Source: Solirubrobacteraceae bacterium (GTDB lineage: Bacteria; Actinomycetota; Thermoleophilia; Solirubrobacterales; Solirubrobacteraceae). From it: a DNA stretch of 64,000 nucleotides. The DNA lies in NCBI GenBank assembly GCA_023230855.1, contig JALNWQ010000003.1, positions 124,001-188,000 of the forward strand, in the 5' to 3' direction. Below the pieces are notes generated by a model that searched no databases, had not been told where the DNA came from, and saw only the letters and a program-made list of their open reading frames with translations. Both the position numbers and the translations under genes were made by a program. Below are positions 24,207-35,699 of the stretch, piece by piece. Positions within the stretch are counted from its first letter, which is position 1. Each line of letters opens with the position of its first letter.

Positions 24207-25400
24207 ATGCAGCGCACCTACGTCATCGGCGTCGGCATGACGAAGTTCGACAAGCCCGGCACCAAGGACGGCGACTACCCCGACTGGGTCGAGGAGGCCG
24301 GCACCAAGGCGCTCCGCGACGCCGGGGTCCCCTACGAGCGGATCGAGGAGGTCCACGTCGGCTACTGCTACGGCGACTCCACCGCCGGCGAGCGGGCCGT
24401 CTACACCCTCGGGCTCACCGGGGTGCCGATCACGAACGTCAACAACAACTGCTCGACCGGCTCGACGGCGCTCTACCTGGCCCGACGCGCGGTGCGGTCC
24501 GGCATGGCCGACGTCGCCCTGGCGGTCGGGTTCGAGAAGATGCAGCGCGGATCGCTCGGAGTCGGCTACACCGACCGCACCCAGCCGCTGGACCGGCACA
24601 TCGAGACGGTCGGCGACGTCCGCGGCTGGGACGACGAGGTCCCCATGGCCCCGCAGATGTTCGGGGCGGCTGGCCGCGAGCACATGGAGCTCCACGGGTC
24701 CAAGCCGGAGCACTTCTCGTGGATCGGCTGGAAGAACCACCAGCACTCGACGAACAACCCCTACGCCCAGTTCCAGCAGGCGTACACGCCCGAGGAGATC
24801 GACGCGTCGCGCGAGATCTTCGCCCCGTTGACGAAGCTCCAGTGCTCGCCGACGAGCGACGGCGCCGCCGCGGTCGTCGTCGCGTCCGAGCGGTTCGTCG
24901 ACGAGCACGGCCTGCGCGACCGGGCGGTCGAGCTCGCCGGTCAGGCGATGGCGACCGACACCGCGTCGAGCTTCGCGGAGAGCGCGATCGACGCCGTCGG
25001 CTACGACATGACCGCGAGGGCGGCGGCGGCGGCGCTCGACGAGGCCGGGGTCGCGATCGGCGACGTCGACGTCATCGAGCTGCACGACTGCTTCTCGACG
25101 AACGAGCTGCTGACGTACGAGGCGATCGGCCTGGCGCCCCGCGGCAAGGGGCACGAGCTCGTCGCGCGCCGTGCGACGACGTACGGCGGCGACGGCCCGG
25201 TGGTCAACCCGTCGGGGGGCCTCATCTCCAAGGGCCATCCGCTCGGCGCGACCGGCCTCGCCCAGTGCACCGAGCTCGTCTGGCAGCTGCGCGGCCAGGC
25301 CGACGCCCGCCAGGTCGACGGCGCCACCGTCGCGCTGCAGCACAACATCGGGCTGGGGGGCGCGGCGGTCGTCGGGGTGTACTGCGGCCCCGGGGCCTGA
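24207..25400 (+). CDS. SCP-x-type thiolase / acetyl-CoA acetyltransferase-like
   Basis: 397-aa thiolase-fold enzyme for C-C cleavage of 3-ketoacyl-CoA. The active-site Cys is in NNNCSTGS (about residue 80), with the HDCFSTNE and GGLISKGHPLGATG motifs typical of lipid-transfer/SCP-x thiolases, and a closing GGAAVVGVY. A C-terminal SCP2 domain is absent. Known relatives act on branched or sterol side-chain acyl-CoAs. The ATG at 24207 has GACGAGG 4-5 nt upstream; the in-frame start at 24114 lies in the leader and is rejected. Downstream of TetR and its operator. Confidence 0.9.
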   Translation: MQRTYVIGVGMTKFDKPGTKDGDYPDWVEEAGTKALRDAGVPYERIEEVHVGYCYGDSTAGERAVYTLGLTGVPITNVNNNCSTGSTALYLARRAVRSGMADVALAVGFEKMQRGSLGVGYTDRTQPLDRHIETVGDVRGWDDEVPMAPQMFGAAGREHMELHGSKPEHFSWIGWKNHQHSTNNPYAQFQQAYTPEEIDASREIFAPLTKLQCSPTSDGAAAVVVASERFVDEHGLRDRAVELAGQAMATDTASSFAESAIDAVGYDMTARAAAAALDEAGVAIGDVDVIELHDCFSTNELLTYEAIGLAPRGKGHELVARRATTYGGDGPVVNPSGGLISKGHPLGATGLAQCTELVWQLRGQADARQVDGATVALQHNIGLGGAAVVGVYCGPGA

Positions 25401-25467
25401 CGGCGGGCCTCGCCCTCCGCGCACCGTCGCCGACGTCGCGCTCCCCGCTGGTAGCGTCGTCGCGACG

Positions 25468-27673
<2,206 letters not shown>

Positions 27674-27701
27674 TCGCCTGGTTCGTCGTCCGTCCCGAGC
27701 C

Positions 27702-27707
27702 TAGCGT
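27702..27707 (+). promoter_or_regulatory. -10 element of the monooxygenase gene
   Basis: TAGCGT, 6 nt before the ATG at 27714 (leaderless type). The gap to the divergent AraC start is only 40 bp. Confidence 0.5.
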
Positions 27708-27713
27708 CAGGCC

Positions 27714-29315
27714 ATGACCAGCAACGGCACGATCAGCGCGGGGCCGGGCCGGGACCTCCGCGTCGCGATCGTCGGGGCGGGGATGTCGGGCATCTGCATG
27801 GCGGTGAAGCTCCGCGACGCCGGCTTCGACCGGGTGGAGATCTTCGAGAAGGCCGACGACGTCGGCGGCACGTGGCGCGCGAACCGCTATCCCGGCATCG
27901 CCTGCGACGTCCCCGCCGCGTTCTACTCCTACACCTTCGCCCCGAACCCGGCATGGACCCGGCGCTTCTCCCCCGGCGAGCAGATCCACGCGTACTTCCG
28001 CGGCGTCGCGGAGCGGACCGGGGTGCTCGGCCGGATCCGGTTCGGGACCGAGGTCGTGGCCGCGACCTTCGACGGCGCGGAGTGGCTCGTGGAGACCGAT
28101 GACGGCGAACGGCGGGTGTTCGACGTGGTCGTGGCCGCGACCGGGGTCCTGCATCATCCACGGATCCCCGACATCGAGGGGCTCGACCGGTTCGGCGGTC
28201 CCGTCGCCCACTCCGCGCGGTGGCGGCCGGAGTGGACGACGGCCGGACGTCGGGTGGGCGTCGTCGGCACCGGCTCCACCGGCGTGCAGATCGTCACGGC
28301 GCTGTCCCGCTCGGCGGCGTCGGTGACGCAGTTCCAGCGCAGCGCGCAGTGGGTGATCCCGGTCCCCGACCACGCCTACAGTCGTCCCTGGCGCGCCCTC
28401 CTCGCCCGGTCCGCAAGGCTGCGGCGCTTCGCCTACCGCAACGCGGCCTGGCAGTTCTCGCTGTTCGGGCGGGCGGTCATCCGCGACGGTTGGGAGCGGA
28501 GGCTCATCGCCGGGATCTGCCGGCTGAACCTCCGCACCGTGCGCGACCGCGACCTGCGGGCCCGCCTGACCCCGACCGACCAGCCGCTCTGCCGGCGCCT
28601 GGTCATGTCCGCCGGCTACATGCGGGCGGTCCAGCGTCCCCACGTCGACGTCGTCACCGACGCGATCGAGCGGGTGGAGCCCGGTGCGGTGGTGACCGCC
28701 GACGGGCGCCGGCACGAGCTCGACGCCCTGATCCTCGCCACCGGGTTCGACGCCCACGCGTTCGCACGGCCGATGCGCATCACCGGCCGAGACGGGATCA
28801 CCCTCGACGACGCGTGGGCCGACGGCCCGCGCGCCCACGGCACCACCATGGTCCCGGGGTTCCCCAACCTCTTCCTGCTGATGGGCCCCAACAGCCCGAT
28901 CGGCAACACGTCGCTGGTGCCGATCGCCGAGGGTCAGGCCGACCACGCGGTGACGTGGATGCGGCGCATCGCCCGGGGCGAGCTGACGCACGTCGCCCCG
29001 ACGACCGAGGCCACCGACGCGTTCAACCGGCGGCTGCGCGAGGACATGGACGGCACGGTCTGGGTCACCGGGTGCACCTCGTGGTACATCGGGCCCGACG
29101 GGCACCCGACGATGTGGCCGTACGACCTCGCGTCCTTCTACCGGATGCTGCGCACGCCCGACGATGCCGAGTACGTGCTGGACCGCGCGACAGCGTCCGC
29201 CGCCGTCATCCGGCCTCCACGAGTCCGCAGTGATCCGCCGCCTCCAGCCGGCCCCGACCCCGCCGGCGGCGTGACGCCGCCCCCACCCGGCCCGGCCCCG
29301 GCGGTGGACGCGTGA
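27714..29315 (+). CDS. Baeyer-Villiger-type flavin monooxygenase
   Basis: 533-aa FAD/NADPH class B monooxygenase. FAD-binding GAGMSGI at about residue 21, the DVGGTWRANRYPGIACD signature region, the Baeyer-Villiger fingerprint FGGPVAHSARW (F-x-G-x3-H-x3-W, about 160-172) and a second Rossmann motif VGTGSTGVQ for NADPH. Converts ketones to esters or lactones. A late GPNSPIGN segment also fits the family. The C-terminal 25 residues are Pro-rich and nonconserved. Followed without a gap by a GMC oxidoreductase, which could supply the ketone from an alcohol. Substrate unknown; cyclic or terpenoid ketone plausible. Confidence 0.9.
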   Translation: MTSNGTISAGPGRDLRVAIVGAGMSGICMAVKLRDAGFDRVEIFEKADDVGGTWRANRYPGIACDVPAAFYSYTFAPNPAWTRRFSPGEQIHAYFRGVAERTGVLGRIRFGTEVVAATFDGAEWLVETDDGERRVFDVVVAATGVLHHPRIPDIEGLDRFGGPVAHSARWRPEWTTAGRRVGVVGTGSTGVQIVTALSRSAASVTQFQRSAQWVIPVPDHAYSRPWRALLARSARLRRFAYRNAAWQFSLFGRAVIRDGWERRLIAGICRLNLRTVRDRDLRARLTPTDQPLCRRLVMSAGYMRAVQRPHVDVVTDAIERVEPGAVVTADGRRHELDALILATGFDAHAFARPMRITGRDGITLDDAWADGPRAHGTTMVPGFPNLFLLMGPNSPIGNTSLVPIAEGQADHAVTWMRRIARGELTHVAPTTEATDAFNRRLREDMDGTVWVTGCTSWYIGPDGHPTMWPYDLASFYRMLRTPDDAEYVLDRATASAAVIRPPRVRSDPPPPAGPDPAGGVTPPPPGPAPAVDA

Positions 29316-29377
29316 CGTCGTCACCGTCCGTCCGCTCGCCACACCACCACCACCGAACGACCCCGAGGAGCACCAGC

Positions 29378-31012
29378 ATGGGCTACGACCACATCGTCAT
29401 CGGCGCGGGCGCCGCGGGCTGCGCCGTCGCGGCGCGACTGAGCGAGGATGCCGATCGGCGCGTGCTGCTCGTCGAGGCCGGCGGACACAACCGGCGGCTC
29501 TCGGTGAAGGCCCCGGCGGCGTTCGCCGCGCAGTTCGGCACCAAGCTCGACTGGCGGTACGTCACCGAGCCGGAGGAGCACTTGGACGGCCGCCGCCTGG
29601 AGCACCCGCGCGGACGGCTGATGGGCGGCTGCTCGTCGATGAACGCGATGATGTACGTGCGCGGCAGCCGCTACGACTTCGACCAGTGGGCCGCAGGAGG
29701 CGCCACCGGCTGGAGCGCCGAGGAGGTCCTGCCGTACTTCGTGCGGGCCGAGGACCACGCCGACCTGCGCGACCGCTACCACGGCCAGGGCGGGCCGATC
29801 CACGTGCAGGCCGCCCGCGATCCCGATCCCGTCACGCTCCGGATCATCGAGGCCTGCGAGCAGGCCGGCATCACCCGCCGCGACGAGCTCAACGGCGAGC
29901 ATCACGACGGCGTCGCGCTCACCCAGGTCAACGTCCGCCGTGGGGTGCGGCAGGACACCGCGACGGCGTACCTGCGCGACGCGCGTCGGCGACCCAACCT
30001 CGACGTCCTCACCGGCGCGCTCGTGCACCGCGTGCTCCTGCGCGACGGGCGTGCGGTGGCGGTGGAGCTGTCGACGCGGCGCGGGGGGATCCGCCGCGTC
30101 GAGGCCGGCGCCGACGTCGTCCTCAGCGCCGGGGCGTTCGGGACCCCGGAGATCCTCCAGCGATCGGGGATCGGTCCGGCCGACCACCTGCGCTCGGTCG
30201 GGATCGACGCCACCGTCGACCTGCCGGCCGTCGGCCGGCACCTCATGGACCACCCGTTCCAGTTCCTCAACGTCGAGCTGCGCGAGTCGTCCCCGGGCCT
30301 GTTCGGGATCGAGCACCCGCGGAACATCGCCCGTTGGTTGGGGTCGCGTCGCGGCCCGCTGGCGAGCAACATCGGCGAGGCGATGGGCTTCTTCCGCACC
30401 GACGACGCGCTGCCGGCCGCGGACATGGAGCTCGTGATCGCCCCGATCTTCTTCTGGGAGCACGGCAAGGGCAAGCACGTGCGGCCCGCCTTCTCGATCG
30501 GCCTGTCCTACGTCGCGCCGGAGAGCCGGGGCAGCGTGCTGGTGCGGTCGGCCGACCCGACGGTGAAGGGCCGCGTGCACCTCAACATGCTCAGCCACGA
30601 GTCCGAGGTCGACGCGATCGTCCGCGGCCTGCGCCGCGCCCGCGAGATCGTCGCCCAGCCCGCGCTGGCCGACGTCCGCGGACCGGAGATCAACCCCGGT
30701 CCGGGCGTCCACGACGACCACGGCCTGCGGGAGTACATCCGCGCCACGGTGCAGCACACCTACCACCCGGCGTGCTCGGCCCGGATCGGCTCCCCGGAGG
30801 ACGGCGCCTGCGATCCGTTGCTGCGCGTGCACGGCGTCGACGGCCTGCGGATCGCCGACGCGTCGGTCATGCCCACCGTCACCCGCGGCAACACCCACGC
30901 CCCGACGATCATGATCGGCGAGCGGTGCGCGGACCTCATCCGGACCGGGGGCGTGCCCGCCCGGCCGACGGGCACCGGTGTGGGCGCGGCGGAGGTGGCA
31001 CCGATGCCGTGA
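29378..31012 (+). CDS. GMC-family FAD oxidoreductase (choline dehydrogenase-like)
   Basis: 544-aa flavoprotein that oxidises an alcohol. ADP-binding IVIGAGAAGCAVAARL starts at residue 6, GMC signature 1 region RGRLMGGCSSMNAMMYVRG, GMC signature 2 region GAFGTPEILQRSGIG, and the C-terminal active-site His-Asn pair in HTYHPACSARIG and RGNTHAPTIMIGER. The ATG at 29378 has GAGGAG 7 nt upstream; an earlier GTG at 29312 that overlaps the monooxygenase stop would add 22 residues before the nucleotide-binding strand and is disfavoured. Same-strand partner of the monooxygenase. Confidence 0.9.
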   Translation: MGYDHIVIGAGAAGCAVAARLSEDADRRVLLVEAGGHNRRLSVKAPAAFAAQFGTKLDWRYVTEPEEHLDGRRLEHPRGRLMGGCSSMNAMMYVRGSRYDFDQWAAGGATGWSAEEVLPYFVRAEDHADLRDRYHGQGGPIHVQAARDPDPVTLRIIEACEQAGITRRDELNGEHHDGVALTQVNVRRGVRQDTATAYLRDARRRPNLDVLTGALVHRVLLRDGRAVAVELSTRRGGIRRVEAGADVVLSAGAFGTPEILQRSGIGPADHLRSVGIDATVDLPAVGRHLMDHPFQFLNVELRESSPGLFGIEHPRNIARWLGSRRGPLASNIGEAMGFFRTDDALPAADMELVIAPIFFWEHGKGKHVRPAFSIGLSYVAPESRGSVLVRSADPTVKGRVHLNMLSHESEVDAIVRGLRRAREIVAQPALADVRGPEINPGPGVHDDHGLREYIRATVQHTYHPACSARIGSPEDGACDPLLRVHGVDGLRIADASVMPTVTRGNTHAPTIMIGERCADLIRTGGVPARPTGTGVGAAEVAPMP

Positions 31013-31164
31013 CGGGCCCAGGCGGGCGAGACGGCCTCCGTTGCCGGTCGAGCGACGCGCGCACAGGGTCCCTACCGCATGATCACCCGCGAGCCGAAGT
31101 CCAAGGTCGACCGGATCTGGGATGCGAGCCACCGCTGGCCTGCTCGCCTGTGAATCCCTCGGAT

Positions 31165-31196
31165 CGGTTGCTGACCGCACCGGGACTCAACCGGTT
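31165..31196. promoter_or_regulatory. possible operator upstream of the toxin-antitoxin pair
   Basis: CGGTTG-N17-CAACCG, the right arm being part of the self-complementary AACCGGTT (31189-31196). It lies 58 bp upstream of the antitoxin ATG, where autorepressors of such modules usually bind. No clear -10 was found. Confidence 0.3.
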
Positions 31197-31253
31197 CCGC
31201 GTCGAAACGGTGACGGACCCCGCCGAACGGTCGAGCCCTGCGATCATCGCCCC

Positions 31254-31955
31254 ATGACCGGCACCGTGGTGCGCCTCCTCGACCGTCCGACGTACGGCCT
31301 TCCCCAGGTGGACCGTCTGCTCGGGTTGCCGGCCGGCACCGCTCGGCGATGGATCGACGGCTACGAGCGCGGCGGACGGACCTACGAGCCGGTGGTGCGC
31401 GAAGAACGCACCGGCGATCCGATCGCGACCTGGGGCGAGTTCGTCGAGACACGACTACTCGCCGAGTACCGCGACGCGGGCGTCCCCATGGTGCGCATGC
31501 GACCGGCGATCGAGCAGCTGCGCAAGGAGCTCGGAGTTCGCTATCCGCTGGCGTCCGCCCGGACGTGGCTCGATGTGCACGGCCGTGAGCTCGTGCGCCA
31601 GGTGCAGGACGAGGTCGAGCTCGACCGCAAGCTCTCGCTCGTCGTGGTTCGCACCGGCCAGACGGTCGCGGAGTGGAGCGATCAGGTCGAGTCGTTCCGA
31701 CGATCGATCGAGTGGAGCGGCGATGGCCCCCAGGCCGAGCCGCTCGTCATCCGTCCCGTGCACGACATCGAGGACGTCCGGATCGATCCGACCCGGGGAT
31801 TCGGCGAGCCGGTCGTCCGCGGCGTCCGCACCGAGATCATCGTTGAGCTCGTACGCGCCGGGGAGAGCACGGCCACGATCGCGGAGTTGTACGACCTGCC
31901 GCCCGCGCAGGTGGAGGCCGCCGTACGGTACGAGTTGCTGCGGAACGCCGCCTGA
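31254..31955 (+). CDS. DUF433-family antitoxin with N-terminal HTH
   Basis: 233-aa putative antitoxin. The first 50 residues form a MerR-like HTH (YGLPQVDRLLGLPAGTARRW); the C-terminal 60 residues are a DUF433 domain (GEPVVRGVRTEIIVELVRAG, ATIAELYDLPPAQVEAAVRYE). Known DUF433 proteins pair with PIN-like toxins; here the toxin gene follows by 13 bp. Being two or three times larger than a minimal DUF433 antitoxin, it probably carries both the DNA-binding and toxin-neutralising roles. Codon use is less GC-extreme than that of its neighbours, and it sits among 39-nt repeats, consistent with acquisition. Confidence 0.82.
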   Translation: MTGTVVRLLDRPTYGLPQVDRLLGLPAGTARRWIDGYERGGRTYEPVVREERTGDPIATWGEFVETRLLAEYRDAGVPMVRMRPAIEQLRKELGVRYPLASARTWLDVHGRELVRQVQDEVELDRKLSLVVVRTGQTVAEWSDQVESFRRSIEWSGDGPQAEPLVIRPVHDIEDVRIDPTRGFGEPVVRGVRTEIIVELVRAGESTATIAELYDLPPAQVEAAVRYELLRNAA

Positions 31956-31968
31956 CGGACTGGCCCGC

Positions 31969-32388
31969 GTGCCGGCCGAACGCGACAGCCTCCGCTTCTA
32001 CGTCGACGAAAGCGCCCTCGGAATCGGCCGCACCCTCGTGGCCGCGCGCAAGGACGTCATCCACGTCGGGCACGACCTCAGCAAGCATGTGTGCCCGCCC
32101 GGGGTGCCGGACACCGTCTGGATCCCCGAGATCGCCAGGCGAGGACTCGTCGTGATCGCCCGGGACCAGAAGATCCGCTCCCGACCCGCCGAGCTCTTGG
32201 CGCTCCGCGAGGCGGGTCTTCGCGTGTTCTGGATCGCCGGCAAACGCGACATGAACACGTGGGAATGGCTCACCCGCCTCGTCCGCAACTGGGACGAGAT
32301 CGAACGAATCGTCTCCCGTCGCCCCGAGGGACCGTGGTTCTACGCCATCAACGAGCGGACGGTGACGGAGATCAGGTTGCCGTCCTGA
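31969..32388 (+). CDS. PIN-like (VapC45/DUF5615-type) toxin
   Basis: 139-aa putative ribonuclease toxin. Acidic motifs expected of PIN-like folds are FYVDES (first Asp), VWIPEIARRG and VIARDQKIRSR (central Asp-Gln), followed by a Leu-rich helix and ALREAGLRVFWI. The GTG at 31969 puts the first Asp at residue 13, as in the family. The C-terminal third (NTWEWLTRLVRNWDEIERIV) is helical. Translation is probably coupled to the antitoxin, 13 bp upstream. Toxicity is inferred from family and operon structure only. Confidence 0.8.
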   Translation: MPAERDSLRFYVDESALGIGRTLVAARKDVIHVGHDLSKHVCPPGVPDTVWIPEIARRGLVVIARDQKIRSRPAELLALREAGLRVFWIAGKRDMNTWEWLTRLVRNWDEIERIVSRRPEGPWFYAINERTVTEIRLPS

Positions 32389-32426
32389 CCCTGCCCTCGG
32401 TCGACGCGGCCCGCACCCCGTCACCC

Positions 32427-32465
32427 GTGGCGGATCCTGCCCGCCATGCGACCACCATCCGCCAC
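32427..32465. repeat. 39-nt intergenic element, copy A
   Basis: GTGGCGGAT (32427-32435) and ATCCGCCAC (32457-32465) are perfect inverted ends around 21 nt. It sits between the toxin and purL and is one of the two best copies. Confidence 0.75.
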
Positions 32466-32498
32466 AAGCCCGGCCGCGCCCCCGGCACCCCTTCACGC

Positions 32499-32537
32499 GT
32501 GGCAGCTCCTGCCCGCCACGCGACCACCAACCGCCAC
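32499..32537. repeat. 39-nt intergenic element, copy B
   Basis: Tandem neighbour of copy A, 33 nt later and in the same orientation. The centre CTCCTGCCCGCC is kept but the inverted ends are degraded (GTGGCAGCT / CAACCGCCAC). Confidence 0.65.
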
Positions 32538-32613
32538 GGGTGGGCCGGCGGAGCGCTCCGCGCCCACCCGCGCGGCGTCGCCCGCCGCCGGCCGCCCGTC
32601 GCCGGGCCGCCGC

Positions 32614-34995
32614 TCAGCCGAAGTGCCGGGCCAGCGCGCCGTGCGCGTCGGCCAGGTCACCGAGCGAGACGTCGATCGTCTCGCCGGCCGCGTCGACGGT
32701 CAGGCGATCGCCGCCGACCTCGCCGAGGATCGCCACGGGCACCGACTCCGCCAGGGCGGCGAGCGCGTCGCGCGAGCCCGTGACGACGAACCCACCGGGG
32801 GCCTCGCCGAAGAGCGCGGTGCGCTCCGGGTCGTCACCGTCGGCCGGCTCCACGGTCACCCGGGCGCCACGCCCACCGGCGATCGCCGCCTCGGCGAGCG
32901 CGACGAGCAGGCCGCCCTCGGCGATGTCGGTCGCGCTCGACAGCGAGCCGGCGCGCACCGCCTCGCGCACCGCGACGATGCCCTCGACGATCCGGTCGAC
33001 GTTCCAGTCCGGCAGGCCGTCGGGCAGGTCGCGCCCCTCGAGCCTGGCGATCTCCGACAGCCCGAGCTGCGGCACGAACGCGCCGACGCGGGCGACGACG
33101 TCACCGTCACGGACGAACCCGGTGCCGACCGCACGGCGCACGTCGGGGACCTTGCCGACGATGCCGACGACCGGGGTGGGGAAGATCGGCCCCGTCGTGC
33201 CCTCGTTGTACAGCGACACGTTGCCGCCAACGACCGGGGCGCCGACCGCCCGGCAGCCGTCGCCCAGGCCGCGCACCGACTCGGTGAGCTGCCAGGCGAT
33301 GTGCGGCTTCTCGGGGTTGCCGAAGTTCAGGTTGTTCGTCAGGCCCAGCGGCTCCGCCCCGACGCACGCGAGGTTGGACGCGCACTCCAGGACGTTCCAC
33401 AACGTGCCCGCGTACGGGTCGGCGGCGACGCGCCGGCCCGACCCGTCGATCGACACGCCGACGCCCGGGATCGCCCGGTCCGGGTCGCTCTCGGCCGCCA
33501 CGTCGGTGGGCCCGGCGAGCCCCCCGACGACCGCCCGACGACCCGCGGGACCCGGCACCTGCAGGACCGCCGCGGCGGCCTCGCCGGGACGCTTGACCGT
33601 CCGCGACTGGACGACCGGGTCGTACTGCTCGAAGAGCGGGCGGCGGTCGGCGATGTTCGCGCTGGACAACAGGGCGAGCAGCGCGTCGGTCGACGACGCG
33701 TCGCGGGCCAGCCGGGCCTGCGGCGCCGGGTAGATCGACGCCGGTCCGCCGGCGGGCTTCTCGGGGAAGATGTCGTACAGCGGGCAGTCGTCGACGAGCG
33801 CCGGCACCGGCATGTCGCCGACCAGGTCGTCGCCGTCGAACACGCGGAACCGGCGGGTGTCGGTGACGACGCCGATCGCGGTGCCGTGCACGTCCCACTT
33901 GTCGGTGATCGCGATGACCTCGTCGAGCCGCTCGGGGGTGACGATGCAGAGCATCCGCTCCTGCGACTCCGACACCATGACCTCGAACGGCTCCAGGCCG
34001 GACTGGCGCCGGGGCACGAGCGCCACGTCCAGATCCAGGCCGACCTCGCCCTTGGACGCCATCTCCGACGCCGACGAGGTGAGCCCCGCGGCGCCCAGGT
34101 CCTGCACCGACACGAGCAGCTCGCGCTCGAGCAGCTCCAGGGTGCACTCGACGAGCTTGGACTCCTCGAACGGGTCGCCGACCTGCACCGTCGGGCGCTT
34201 GTCGGCGTCGTCGTCACCGAGCTCGGCGGAGGCCAGCACCGACGCCCCGCCGATGCCGTCCGCGCCGGTCGACGCGCCGAAGAGCACGACGACGTTGCCG
34301 ACGCCGGTGGCCGCCGACAGCGTCAGCCGCTCGCGGCGCAGCAGGCCGAGCGCCATCGCGTTGACGAGGCAGTTCGTCTCGTACGGGTCCTCGAAGTACA
34401 CGTCGCCGCCGATGTTCGGCACGCCGATCGAGTTGCCGTAGTGCCCGATCCCGCGGACCGCGCCGTCGAGGAGGAACCGCGAGCGGACCGCGCCCGGCGT
34501 CGGGTCGCCGTTCTCGTCCGTCGCGTCGACGTCGCCGAACCGCAGCGCGTCGAGGACCGCGATCGGCCGGGCGCCGAGCGCGAAGATGTCGCGAAGGATC
34601 CCGCCGACCCCGGTCGCCGCGCCCTGGAACGGCTCGACGGCCGAGGGGTGGTTGTGCGACTCGACCTTGAACGCCACCGTCCAGCCGTCGCCGACGTCGA
34701 CCGCACCGGCGTTCTCGCCCGGGCCGAGCACCATCGCCGGGCCCTCGGTCGGCAGCGTCACGAGCAGCTTCTTGGAGTGCTTGTACGCGCAGTGCTCGCT
34801 CCACATGAGCGAGAACATCGCCAGCTCGACCTGGACCGGCTCGCGGCCGAGCTTCTCGGTCACCAGCGCGTACTCGGCGTCGGTGAGCCCGAGCGCCCGG
34901 GCCTGCTCGATCCCGGGGGCGTCGCCGATCGGGGTCGCGTCGGCGGCCAGGTCCCGCGGGGCCGGGACGACGGCGGGGACGGGATCAGGCGACAC
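32614..34995 (-). CDS. purL: phosphoribosylformylglycinamidine synthase subunit PurL
   Basis: ATP-dependent conversion of FGAR to FGAM, as the 793-aa small-type PurL that works with PurQ and PurS. Two AIRS-like halves are visible: EHCAYKHSKK, HNHPSAVEPFQGAATGVGG and GIGHYGNSIGVPNIGG in the first, GLTNNLNFGNPEKP and GGNVSLYNE in the second. The GTG start lies 11 bp inside the end of purQ with GGAGG 6 nt upstream, so translation is coupled. A short Pro/Ala N-terminal extension precedes the conserved LGLTDAEY. Last gene of a purS-purQ-purL unit. Confidence 0.96.
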   Translation of the reverse strand: MSPDPVPAVVPAPRDLAADATPIGDAPGIEQARALGLTDAEYALVTEKLGREPVQVELAMFSLMWSEHCAYKHSKKLLVTLPTEGPAMVLGPGENAGAVDVGDGWTVAFKVESHNHPSAVEPFQGAATGVGGILRDIFALGARPIAVLDALRFGDVDATDENGDPTPGAVRSRFLLDGAVRGIGHYGNSIGVPNIGGDVYFEDPYETNCLVNAMALGLLRRERLTLSAATGVGNVVVLFGASTGADGIGGASVLASAELGDDDADKRPTVQVGDPFEESKLVECTLELLERELLVSVQDLGAAGLTSSASEMASKGEVGLDLDVALVPRRQSGLEPFEVMVSESQERMLCIVTPERLDEVIAITDKWDVHGTAIGVVTDTRRFRVFDGDDLVGDMPVPALVDDCPLYDIFPEKPAGGPASIYPAPQARLARDASSTDALLALLSSANIADRRPLFEQYDPVVQSRTVKRPGEAAAAVLQVPGPAGRRAVVGGLAGPTDVAAESDPDRAIPGVGVSIDGSGRRVAADPYAGTLWNVLECASNLACVGAEPLGLTNNLNFGNPEKPHIAWQLTESVRGLGDGCRAVGAPVVGGNVSLYNEGTTGPIFPTPVVGIVGKVPDVRRAVGTGFVRDGDVVARVGAFVPQLGLSEIARLEGRDLPDGLPDWNVDRIVEGIVAVREAVRAGSLSSATDIAEGGLLVALAEAAIAGGRGARVTVEPADGDDPERTALFGEAPGGFVVTGSRDALAALAESVPVAILGEVGGDRLTVDAAGETIDVSLGDLADAHGALARHFG

Positions 34996-35662
34996 CGGCG
35001 GCCTCCAGCGGGGAGCGGAACAGGACGAGCCCGTCGGCCGACCCGGTGAGCGGGTCGGTGGCGTGCTCGGGGTGGGGCATGAGCCCGACGACGTTGCGCC
35101 CGGCGTTCGTCACCCCGGCGACGTTCGCCGTCGAGCCGTTCGGCCGGTCGTCCTGCGCGTAGGTGAAGACGACCTGGTCGTTGGCGCGGACCTCCTGCAG
35201 CAGCGCGTCCGGGGCGTACCACCGGCCGGTCTGGTGCTTGGCGGGGATCGACAGCCGCTGCCCGGGCCGCGCGGCACGGGTCCATGCGGTGTCGGCGACG
35301 ACGACCTCGAGCTCGACCTGACGGAAGTTGAACCGCCGGCTCGGGTTCATGAGCATCGTGCCCGGCAGCAGCCCGGCCTCGCACAGCACCTGGAACCCGT
35401 TGCAGATCCCCAGCACCGGACCGCCGTCGCGCGCGAACGCGGCGACCGACTCCATCGCCGGGCTCAGCGCGGCGATCGCGCCGGCGCGCAGGTAGTCGCC
35501 GTAGGAGAACCCGCCGGGGACGACGATCGCGTCGACGCCCTTGAGGTCGCGGTCGCGGTGCCACAGCAGCTCGGCGTTGCCGGCGCCGACCGCGCGCTCG
35601 GCGGCGAGCAGCGCGTCGACCTCGTCGCAGGTGCCCGGAAACTGGAGGACGCCGACCTTCAT
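34985..35662 (-). CDS. purQ: FGAM synthase glutaminase subunit PurQ
   Basis: Class I glutamine amidotransferase, 225 aa, that feeds ammonia to PurL. Starts MKVGVLQFPGT; nucleophile Cys in GICNGFQ (about residue 87) and the His-Glu pair in PHPEHA. The ATG has GGAGG 7 nt upstream. Its 3' end overlaps purL by 11 bp and purS lies 37 bp upstream. Confidence 0.96.
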   Translation of the reverse strand: MKVGVLQFPGTCDEVDALLAAERAVGAGNAELLWHRDRDLKGVDAIVVPGGFSYGDYLRAGAIAALSPAMESVAAFARDGGPVLGICNGFQVLCEAGLLPGTMLMNPSRRFNFRQVELEVVVADTAWTRAARPGQRLSIPAKHQTGRWYAPDALLQEVRANDQVVFTYAQDDRPNGSTANVAGVTNAGRNVVGLMPHPEHATDPLTGSADGLVLFRSPLEAAGVA

Positions 35663-35699
35663 CGGACCGCCTCCGACGTGCGCGGGACGTCGACGCGCA

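Noticed and set aside
31013..31253. Insertion-sequence relic between the GMC gene and the antitoxin
   Set aside because: No transposase fragment or terminal repeats seen; only a small palindrome.
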